Assembly (NCBI GenBank): GCA_009695395.1
Contig: SIBB01000269.1
Location: 1-5,252, forward strand
Origin: Pedosphaera sp.
GTDB lineage: Bacteria > Verrucomicrobiota > Verrucomicrobiia > Limisphaerales > SXTU01
Direction of reading: 5' to 3'
Length of the DNA: 5,252 bases
This document shows positions 1 through 4,563 of this stretch, one piece after another. The translations under genes were made by a program, and so were the position numbers. Position 1 is the stretch's first letter. Each line of letters opens with the position of its first letter. The notes beneath the pieces were generated by a model. It was not told where the DNA came from. It was given only the letters and a program-made list of their open reading frames with translations, and searched no databases.

Positions 1-54
1 CCGCCAACCCAGCCACCAGAACTTCGAGCCGCCGCGCTTGTAGAGCCATGCCAT
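1..54 (-). CDS. Tyrosine recombinase/integrase, N-terminal fragment (runs off left edge)
   Basis: Reading the minus strand from the ATG at 54-52 gives 18 uninterrupted codons beginning MAWLYKRGGSKFWWLGWR. A short basic and aromatic start of the form M-x-x-(L/I)-Y/F-K-R-x-x-S-K-F-W-W is familiar from the N-terminus of phage-type tyrosine recombinases in Verrucomicrobia and Planctomycetes. The family binds DNA at core and arm sites and catalyses site-specific strand exchange, but none of the catalytic residues lies in this window, so activity cannot be judged. A second ATG at 49-47 is out of frame with this reading. No strong ribosome binding site is visible upstream. The preceding AT-rich stretch with a phased direct repeat is compatible with a regulatory or recombinase-binding region. 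The call rests on 18 residues only. Confidence 0.5.
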   Translation of the reverse strand, partial: MAWLYKRGGSKFWWLGWR

Positions 55-69
55 GCGGGCAGCATCTCA

Positions 70-88
70 TGTATGCAGACTGTATGCA
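70..88. repeat. 8-bp direct repeat with 11-bp period upstream of the recombinase start
   Basis: The octamer TGTATGCA occurs at 70-77 and again at 81-88, so the copies start 11 bp apart, about one helical turn, on the same DNA face. They lie 15-34 bp upstream of the putative recombinase start codon on the minus strand. The octamer is close to self-complementary (TGTATGCA versus TGCATACA). Such a phased pair could be an operator or a recombinase binding site; neither is demonstrated. Confidence 0.4.
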
Positions 89-219
89 ATAACTACCGTT
101 CATGGGTGTTCACAATGGTTAATTCATTAGGAAATAAGCGTAACAACTGATGTTTTTGGTATACGCTAAACCAGTTGCCGAAGTGACCGGAGCGCCGCTC
201 TCGGACCTGGCGCGAAGTT

Positions 220-304
220 TTTGCCACAAGAGGGCGCAAAGTGCGGAAAAGTTCCGCACCTCGTGTTGTTTCTCTTTGTGCTCTTTGCGCCCTTTCGTGG
301 CAAA
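220..304. repeat. 85-bp palindromic REP-like element
   Basis: The outer arms tttgccacaagagggcgcaa (starting 220, arm 220-241) and its partner at 283-304 are inverted repeats of 22 bp matching at 20 positions. Overlapping the inner end of the left arm is a hairpin with an 8-bp perfect stem, gtgcggaa (241-248) and ttccgcac (252-259), and an AAG loop. The right half before the outer arm is a CT-rich run. Gene-free position and nested symmetry suggest a dispersed palindromic element of the REP/MITE kind, but copy number elsewhere cannot be seen here. Confidence 0.6.
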
Positions 305-305
305 T

Positions 306-329
306 TCAGTTCCAGCGTTCTGGAGCTGA
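306..329. other. Hairpin in the leader of the small lipoprotein gene
   Basis: The stem cagttccag (307-315) and ctggagctg (320-328) pairs with one G-U, extended by a T-A pair (306 and 329), around a CGTT loop. It lies 61 bp before the ATG at 391. A T-run at 348-353 is too far from the stem for a normal intrinsic terminator, so the role is unknown. Confidence 0.35.
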
Positions 330-390
330 GCCGATTACTGGACCGGGTTTTTTCCTTTGAACGCCTCCCTCCTCCGACTAAATTGCCCCC

Positions 391-693
391 ATGAAACTCC
401 ATGTCCTCCTCCTGCTGTTTGGCTTGGTCGCTCCCGGTTGCCGGAAGAAGCCTGCCGCCGCTCCGCCGCCCGCTCCGGCTGAGGTCACCACTGCTGCCCC
501 GGCCCAGAAAGACCCCGACCTCACCGCGCTCAACACGGCTTACAAGAAGTTCTGGAAAGAACAGGGGAGCCCGCCCGCGAGGCTTGATGATCTGGTCGCC
601 AGAAAATACATGACCAGCATTCCCACGCCTCCGCCGGGGAAGAAGTTCAACGTGGACTGGGACAAGATGGAAGTGACGCTCGTGGGCCAATAG
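391..693 (+). CDS. Small putative lipoprotein with pseudopilin-like C-terminal half
   Basis: A 100-residue protein. Residues 1-16 are a short basic and hydrophobic signal segment ending APG before Cys17, an imperfect but plausible lipobox, followed by the basic patch RKK. Residues 20-40 form an Ala/Pro-rich linker, as expected for a lipid-anchored protein spanning to a soluble part. Residues 42-100 form a compact segment: a helix (LTALNTAYKKFWKEQG), then PPARLDDLVARKYM, then PTPPPGKKFNVDWDKMEVTLV. This helix / L.dLv..kY / P.pP.Gk.f..d pattern resembles the region after the first helix in type II secretion pseudopilins, which often carry a similar 'YY...G.yP..L.dL' layout. No catalytic motif is visible. 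The ATG at 391 is chosen because it gives the signal segment; no clear Shine-Dalgarno precedes it. It converges with the prepilin-like gene across a 53-bp gap. Export is likely; function is unknown. Confidence 0.7.
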   Translation: MKLHVLLLLFGLVAPGCRKKPAAAPPPAPAEVTTAAPAQKDPDLTALNTAYKKFWKEQGSPPARLDDLVARKYMTSIPTPPPGKKFNVDWDKMEVTLVGQ

Positions 694-746
694 CCACTCC
701 GTCGTCACAACCCGCGGCTTGGATGCCGCACCCTCCGCTGCACCGC

Positions 747-1529
747 TCAGAGGTCGTTGGGAAAGACCAGCGGGTGGCCGAGGTAGTTGGCCTTGTTGGT
801 GCGTATCTCGATGTAGGTCATCGTCTCTGAGTGACCATCCATGAAGCAGTTGATTGACCGACCTCCCGTGTGGCGAGCCGCGGGCTGCTGCTCGTTCTGA
901 GTGCGCCAAGTTGCAGGTGTGCCTGTGTTTCCCGGTGTGGTGTCCAGTGTGCCCCCACCCCGGATGGCGACCCATGGGACGTAACCGCCCTTCGGGTCTT
1001 GGGTAACCAGTGGCTTTCCAGAGTCCCCCATCAGCCAAATTTGTGAGGTGCGTCGGATGTCGTCCAATCGGCGGCTGCCAAGTGCTGTTCCAGCGGCGTT
1101 TGTGGCATAGCGGATGATGGTGTCCTCGATGGGGGCATATCCTTCCCACCAACCGCCCGATGTCCCGTTACCGCCCCAGCTGACAGCAATGTTTTGATCT
1201 GTCACGCTGGGACAGCGCCAGAGTCCGTTTTTTATTTTGTAGGATGGAAGGTATTTCAAGGGATCCAGAACATCGTAATACCATTGGCCACCGCCCCCGT
1301 TGGCGGTTGAGAAGAGGTTGACCAGCTTGTTGTCGAAGTCGCCCGCGTAGAGCAAAAAGCCCATGCCGACCTGCTTGTTGTTGTTCAAGCACTTCGTGGA
1401 CTTCGCCTTCTCCTTCGCCTTGGACAGTGCCGGCAGCAGCATGCCCGCAAGGATCGCGATGATCGCAATGACAACGAGGAGTTCGATGAGCGTGAACGCG
1501 GACAGGCGGCGTGAGTGGAACAGTTTCAT
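747..1529 (-). CDS. Prepilin-type N-terminal cleavage/methylation protein, H-x-DG-tailed (PVC type)
   Basis: A 260-residue protein with a class III (type IV prepilin) signal: a basic leader (residues 1-11, ending S-A), then FTLIELLVVIAIIAILAGML from Phe12, with the conserved Glu at mature position 5 (Glu16). The -1 residue is Ala11 rather than the usual Gly. A conserved segment follows, with Cys47 in CLNNNKQVGMGF and YAGDFDN, then LWRCPS (Cys106). The tail has RHTGGRSINCFMDGH (219-233), a variant of the H-x(9)-DG motif with one extra residue. This architecture is highly expanded in Planctomycetes and Verrucomicrobia. The family is processed by prepilin peptidase and displayed or secreted through type II secretion or pilus-like machinery, but the individual roles of most paralogues are unknown. 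No secretion genes are adjacent, so it looks like an orphan paralogue. It converges with the small lipoprotein gene and diverges from the decayed gene starting at 1657. No strong ribosome binding site is visible before the ATG. Confidence 0.92.
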   Translation of the reverse strand: MKLFHSRRLSAFTLIELLVVIAIIAILAGMLLPALSKAKEKAKSTKCLNNNKQVGMGFLLYAGDFDNKLVNLFSTANGGGGQWYYDVLDPLKYLPSYKIKNGLWRCPSVTDQNIAVSWGGNGTSGGWWEGYAPIEDTIIRYATNAAGTALGSRRLDDIRRTSQIWLMGDSGKPLVTQDPKGGYVPWVAIRGGGTLDTTPGNTGTPATWRTQNEQQPAARHTGGRSINCFMDGHSETMTYIEIRTNKANYLGHPLVFPNDL

Positions 1530-1656
1530 GGGTAAATTCGGGTGGTAATTTAAATCCTATCCGCACCCGTCCGCAGACGCGAGAAGTTTCTAAGCCCTGC
1601 CTCCGATGAAATTTCCTGCGTCCGAAGCTTCCGCAGCCCGCTATCGTCCCTTCGCC

Positions 1657-2662
1657 ATGCACCCGCCCCGGCTCGTCTTGGCTCTCTTCTCTGTCCTCTT
1701 TCTTCTATCCTCTTGGGCAACCTCAGCCGCCCCCTTCTCCACCAACGCCAACCGCCTCGCCGTGCTGCGACTCGATGAACTCCCCCCAGCCCGCGCTTCT
1801 ACGCCGAGATTTTTAACCGCACCTCCCCCGACGGCCACTTCCTCCAAGCCGACTCCTCCGTGATGTGCCGGCTCACCGACGACTTCCTGAAACGCCACGG
1901 CGTCACCGCACCTGCTGGGAGTTCCCCGCGATGGTTCCGAGCCACTGGGAAGCCTTCAACGCCCACGGCCCCACCAACGCCGTCGCCGTAGCCGACTGGC
2001 AGTTCGCGCTCGACGCCATCGTCCGCGCGCAAGGCGTCTTCACCTTCATCTTCCACCCGCACGGCTGGATTCGGAGCGACCAAATCATCCAGTTCATTGA
2101 CCACGCCGAGCGCACGCACGCTCCGCGAGGCAGTCCTCAGGGCGCTCCTCTCGCGCCCGGCGTGGATTGACACCCTCCTCGTCGCCATCGAGCGCGGACA
2201 GATTGCCGCACGCAAATCAGCCCCGCTCAACGCCAGAAGCTCACCACTCAGCCGCAGTCCGCCCTCCGCGACCGCGCCACGAAGCCCTTCGCGCTCACCA
2301 CAAACTCGCGGCCTTCACCGTCTCCATCCTGTCCTCCGTTTCCTTCGGCAAATCCGGTTAGAAGTCGAGACCGGTCTGCCTCTCAATCTCCCGCACGCTA
2401 GTCAGGAACTGCGTCAACGCAGGTTGCGCAAACTCACGCGGTCGAGGCGAAAACTGGAGAGATAGCTCTTTGGGGAGGCTACACCGCCGAGACGCCGAAC
2501 AGCCTCGTCATGCGCGGCGCGGACGGCACCGAGGAAACCATCCTCCGCGCCGACCTGAATCAACTCCACGGCTCCGGCCTCTCGCTGATGCCAACGGGAA
2601 TCAAAGCCGCGCTGAAGACCCAAGACATGGCCGACCTGCTGGCCTTCATCCGCGCCAAGTAG
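1657..2662 (+). pseudogene. Decayed polysaccharide deacetylase / PVC-type heme-binding protein gene
   Basis: About 1 kb in which family-like fragments appear in order but in different frames. A signal peptide starts at ATG 1657 (35 residues ending NANRLA). SPCCDSMNSPQP (1757-1792) is followed after one extra base by RFYAEIFNRTSPDGHFLQ (1794 on). Next come CWEFPAMVPSHWEAFNAHG and GVFTFIFHPHGWIRSD (1913 to about 2110), a deacetylase-like stretch. Then LREAVLRALLSRPAWIDTLL (from about 2115), a further frame change near 2214, and ISPAQRQKLTTQPQSALRDR, resembling the linker before the terminal cytochrome-like domain. A weak FGKSG / LEVETGL remnant follows near 2350, then ETPNSLVMRGADGTEETILR to LLAFIRAK ending at TAG 2660-2662, the C-terminus of the Pirellula/Verrucomicrobium heme-binding domain (TIGR02603-like). 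No CxxCH heme motif is found. Intact relatives are, from memory, well over 1000 residues, so large internal parts are missing. Sequencing error could explain single-base shifts but not the missing blocks. Confidence 0.8.
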
Positions 2663-2978
2663 GACGGCAGCGAGTTTCGGGTGGCACCCGCATCCCGCGG
2701 GTCGTGCCGGGCGTCCCGCCCGGCACACGGCTTCGAAGTCCATCCAGCATCGCAGCAGAAGGCCCCACCGCTCACGCGACAGCGCAGCGCGCGAGCCATT
2801 ACGGAGCCGCTTCGCCCCAGTGCACCAAGCGCCGGGCGTGACGCCCGGCGCGACCCGCGAGACGCGGGTGCCACCGATGAGCGTCCCGAGCACAGTTCTG
2901 CTTTCCGAAACCGCACTTGCCCGGCCCACCACCGTCCTTCAACCTCCCCTGCCTGACGCATCCGTTTGCGCGTATCGT
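2663..2978. other. Intergenic region before the efflux operon
   Basis: No coding sequence is supported. Most of it is the inverted-repeat element at 2680-2875. The remaining 103 bases (2876-2978) should hold the promoter and leader of the efflux operon, but no clear -35/-10 pair, operator palindrome or Shine-Dalgarno sequence could be picked out. No regulator gene (TetR, MarR or similar) lies next to the operon in this window. Confidence 0.5.
2680..2875. repeat. 196-bp element with 45-bp inverted-repeat arms, each folding into two hairpins
   Basis: The left arm (2680-2724, starting ggtggcacccgc) and right arm (2831-2875, ending gcgggtgccacc) are inverted repeats matching at 41 of 45 positions, separated by 106 bp. 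Each arm contains hairpin A, acccgc-5 nt-gcgggt (2686-2702; 2853-2869), and hairpin B, a 10-bp stem with a 3-nt loop (2704-2726; 2829-2851). Arm differences fall in the loops, plus an outer hairpin-B pair that is T-A on the left (2705/2725) and C-G on the right. It begins 17 bp after the stop of the decayed gene and ends about 100 bp before the efflux operon. It contains no gene and looks like a REP/MITE-type element; it could also act as a transcription barrier. Confidence 0.8.
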
Positions 2979-4124
2979 ATGAACCAATTCACGTCTTTCC
3001 ATCTCGTCGCGTTCGCGTCGCTCGCGTTGCTCACCGCCTGCAAGAAGCCCGACGCCACCAAGGCCGGCCCGCCGCCCGCCATGCCGCCCACGCAGGTCGT
3101 CGTGGTCGAGGCGCGGCGCGAGTCCGTGGCGGAGGCGCTCTCGCTCGTCGGCACGCTGGCAGCGAACGAGTGGGTGGAGATCAAGTCGGAGCTGGAGGGA
3201 ACGGTCGTGGAGATCGGCTTCGAGGAGGGGAAGGCGGTGACGAAGGGGCAGTTGCTCTTCCGCCTCGATGAATCACGGCTCACTGCCTCGCTGACCGAGG
3301 CGGAGGTGAACTTGAAACTCAGCAAGGTCAACTACGACCGCGCGCAGCAACTCCTGCGCGACAAGACCATTTCCCAACAGGAGTTCGACCAACTCGCGTC
3401 GCGCTTCGAGTCCATGCAGGCCGCGCTCGCGGTGAAGCAGCGCGAGCTTAAGGACACGAAGATTCACGCCGCGTTCGCCGGCGTCATGGGCGCGCGCAGC
3501 GTGAGCGTCGGGCAGGTCATCAAGAAGGACACGACGCTGGGAATGCTCGTGGACCTGAACCCAGTGAAGGTCGAAGTGAATGTGCCCGAGCGTTTCCTCA
3601 GCCTGCTGAAGCTCGATCAGACGATTGACCTGCGCGTCGCGGCGTTCGCGGGCAAGACATTCAAAGGCCAAGTCTATTTCATCGCACCGCAGGTGGACAC
3701 CCACACGCGCACGGCGCTGGTGAAGGCGAAGATTGCGAATCCCGAGTTCGCGTTGAAGCCGGGGATGTTCGCGAACCTCGACCTGACGCTCCAGCTCCGC
3801 CCCGGCGCCGTGGTCGTCCCCGAACCCGCCATTATGGTGAACGCCGACCGGGCGATGATTTACATCGTGGACAAGGACTCGAACGCGCAGCTCCGACCCG
3901 TGAAGCTCGGGGTGCGACAGGCGGGCATCGTGGAAATCTTGGAAGGCGTGGCGGCGGGGCAGTTGGTCATCGTGGAGGGCGTGCAGAAGGTCAGGCCGGG
4001 GGCGAAGGTGAAACCGGCGGGGCCGGAGGCGGCAGCGGCCTATCAGAAGCAAGCAGGTGAGAAGGTGGGAAAGCGAGAAAGTGGGCCAGCGGGCGGTGAC
4101 GTCGCGCCGGCCTCGGCGAAATGA
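2979..4124 (+). CDS. RND efflux periplasmic adaptor (membrane fusion protein), lipoprotein
   Basis: A 381-residue protein, normal for this family. Residues 1-20 are a signal peptide ending in a good lipobox, LLTAC (Cys21), then a Pro-rich linker. The first lipoyl half-motif spans about 64-98 (WVEIKSELEGTVVEIGFEEG to LLFRLDES). A short coiled-coil hairpin covers about 99-155 (LTASLTEAEVNLKLSKVNYD, ISQQEFDQLASRFESMQAAL). The second lipoyl half is about 156-190 (KIHAAFAGVMGARSVSVGQV), the beta-barrel about 195-275 (VYFIAPQVDTHTRTALVKAK, LKPGMFANLDL), and the membrane-proximal domain about 276-345. Family adaptors bridge an RND pump and an outer-membrane channel in the periplasm. The start at 2979 is chosen because it gives the lipoprotein signal; a longer reading from GTG 2820 would run through the right arm of the inverted repeat. 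The Ala/Gly/Lys tail (about 356-381) is partly encoded by a repeat flanking the next gene. The stop overlaps that gene's ATG by 4 bases (ATGA). The substrate cannot be told. Confidence 0.95.
   Translation: MNQFTSFHLVAFASLALLTACKKPDATKAGPPPAMPPTQVVVVEARRESVAEALSLVGTLAANEWVEIKSELEGTVVEIGFEEGKAVTKGQLLFRLDESRLTASLTEAEVNLKLSKVNYDRAQQLLRDKTISQQEFDQLASRFESMQAALAVKQRELKDTKIHAAFAGVMGARSVSVGQVIKKDTTLGMLVDLNPVKVEVNVPERFLSLLKLDQTIDLRVAAFAGKTFKGQVYFIAPQVDTHTRTALVKAKIANPEFALKPGMFANLDLTLQLRPGAVVVPEPAIMVNADRAMIYIVDKDSNAQLRPVKLGVRQAGIVEILEGVAAGQLVIVEGVQKVRPGAKVKPAGPEAAAAYQKQAGEKVGKRESGPAGGDVAPASAK
4052..4083 (+). repeat. Left arm of inverted repeat flanking the four-helix-bundle gene
   Basis: This 32-bp sequence beginning agcaggtgagaaggtggg matches the reverse complement of 4529-4560 at 28 of 32 positions. 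Inside it, an 8-bp unit recurs: gtgagaag (4057), gtgggaaa (4065), gcgagaaa (4073), then a partial copy at 4081. It lies inside the adaptor gene and encodes tail residues around AGEKVGKRES, which are not part of the adaptor fold. The same strand composition on both sides of the small gene suggests cassette ends. Confidence 0.75.
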
Positions 4125-4513
4125 GCGCGGTCATTCAATTCCATTGGCAACTTGATGCCTATCGGCTGTCCGTCGTGGCAGCGATGGACATTTTCGAGCG
4201 GTCAAAATTGTTCCCATCGGAAGAGAAGTATTCGCTGACTGACCAGATTCGCCGTTCCTCGCGCTCCGTGGCGGCTCAAATCGCCGAGGGCTGGCGGAAG
4301 CGCAAATACGAAGCCTCCTTCGTGAACAAGCTGAACGACGCCGAGGGCGAAGCCGCCGAGACCCAGACTTGGCTGGAGTATGCCGTGAAGTGTGGCTACC
4401 TCCAACGAGCCGAAGGCGAGAAGCTCCACAAGCAATACGACCAAGTCATCGGCAAGCTCGTGGCGATGGGCAACAACCCGACCCCGTGGCTTCTGCACAA
4501 AACCGCCCCCTAG
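4121..4513 (+). CDS. Four-helix-bundle protein (23S rRNA intervening-sequence / S23 type)
   Basis: A 130-residue protein, typical length for the family. The signature region is clear: FPSEEKYSLTDQIRRSSRSV (31-50), then AAQIAEGWRKRKYEASFVNK (51-70), matching the family pattern 'ygLt.QirRa..Si..NiAEG..R....ef...L..A.gs..E...', and then EGEAAETQTWLEYAVKCGYL (75-94). Four helices can be drawn at about 8-28, 37-62, 65-90 and 96-115. Homologues occur inside insertions of bacterial 23S rRNA genes, as stand-alone genes, and as Avd in diversity-generating retroelements; Avd forms a basic pentamer that binds nucleic acid. The function of stand-alone members is unknown. There is no reverse transcriptase or rRNA here. 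The gene starts within the adaptor stop codon (ATGA overlap), suggesting translational coupling, and is bracketed by inverted repeats. It has no evident role in efflux and looks inserted between the adaptor and pump genes. Confidence 0.93.
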   Translation: MSAVIQFHWQLDAYRLSVVAAMDIFERSKLFPSEEKYSLTDQIRRSSRSVAAQIAEGWRKRKYEASFVNKLNDAEGEAAETQTWLEYAVKCGYLQRAEGEKLHKQYDQVIGKLVAMGNNPTPWLLHKTAP

Positions 4514-4528
4514 CACCGGCCCTCTTCT

Positions 4529-4560
4529 CACTTTCTCACTCTCCCGCTTTCTCACCTGCT
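4529..4560 (-). repeat. Right arm of inverted repeat flanking the four-helix-bundle gene
   Basis: Read on the minus strand from 4560, this arm begins agcaggtgagaaagcggg and matches the left arm (4052-4083) at 28 of 32 positions. On that strand, 8-bp units run gtgagaaa (4555-4548), gcgggaga (4547-4540), gtgagaaa (4539-4532) and gtgagaag (4531-4524), so the repeat structure extends a little past the aligned arm. On the plus strand it is a CT-rich run ending 3 bases before the pump's start codon and leaves no room for a Shine-Dalgarno sequence. No clear target-site duplication flanks the two arms. Confidence 0.75.
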
Positions 4561-4563
4561 CCA

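Larger units (their letters stand above)
55..390. other. Gene-free region between recombinase fragment and small lipoprotein gene
   Basis: No convincing coding sequence is seen on either strand. Positions 61-175 are clearly more AT-rich than the rest of the window, which suits a promoter region or the edge of a mobile element. A weak inverted pair, agcgta (137-142) and tacgct (162-167), is present. From 220 on, the region holds a palindromic repeat and a separate hairpin, listed individually. No tRNA that could serve as an attachment site was found. Confidence 0.6.

Noticed and set aside
306..353. Intrinsic terminator formed by the hairpin at 306-329 and the T-run at 348-353
   Set aside because: The T-run is 18 bases away from the stem, too far for a standard terminator.
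711..746. Bidirectional terminator between the convergent genes (gcggc 714-718 with gccgc 725-729)
   Set aside because: The stem has only 5 bp and there is no T-run on either side, too weak to annotate.
166..1152. Minus-strand open frame of 328 codons across the lipoprotein gene and part of the prepilin-like gene
   Set aside because: It crosses the palindromic element and conflicts with two better-supported genes; its composition (His, Arg, Gly) is typical of a chance frame.
2097..2465. Independent 122-codon gene in the decayed region
   Set aside because: Only its first part resembles a known family; the rest is out of frame with the recognisable continuation, so it is a fragment of the pseudogene.
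2680..2875. CRISPR array or insertion-sequence remnant
   Set aside because: There are only two arms in inverted orientation, no spacer-repeat series, and no transposase fragment in any frame of the 106-bp centre.
2820..2978. Upstream extension of the adaptor to GTG 2820
   Set aside because: It would be read through the right arm of the inverted repeat and would bury the lipoprotein signal at residues 54-74.
3273..4052. Minus-strand open frame of 259 codons opposite the adaptor gene
   Set aside because: It is rich in His, Arg and Leu without any recognisable domain, and mirrors a confident adaptor gene.
4121..4513. Four-helix-bundle gene as the Avd of a diversity-generating retroelement
   Set aside because: No reverse transcriptase and no template/variable repeat pair with adenine-specific differences was found; the flanking repeats are inverted and low in complexity.
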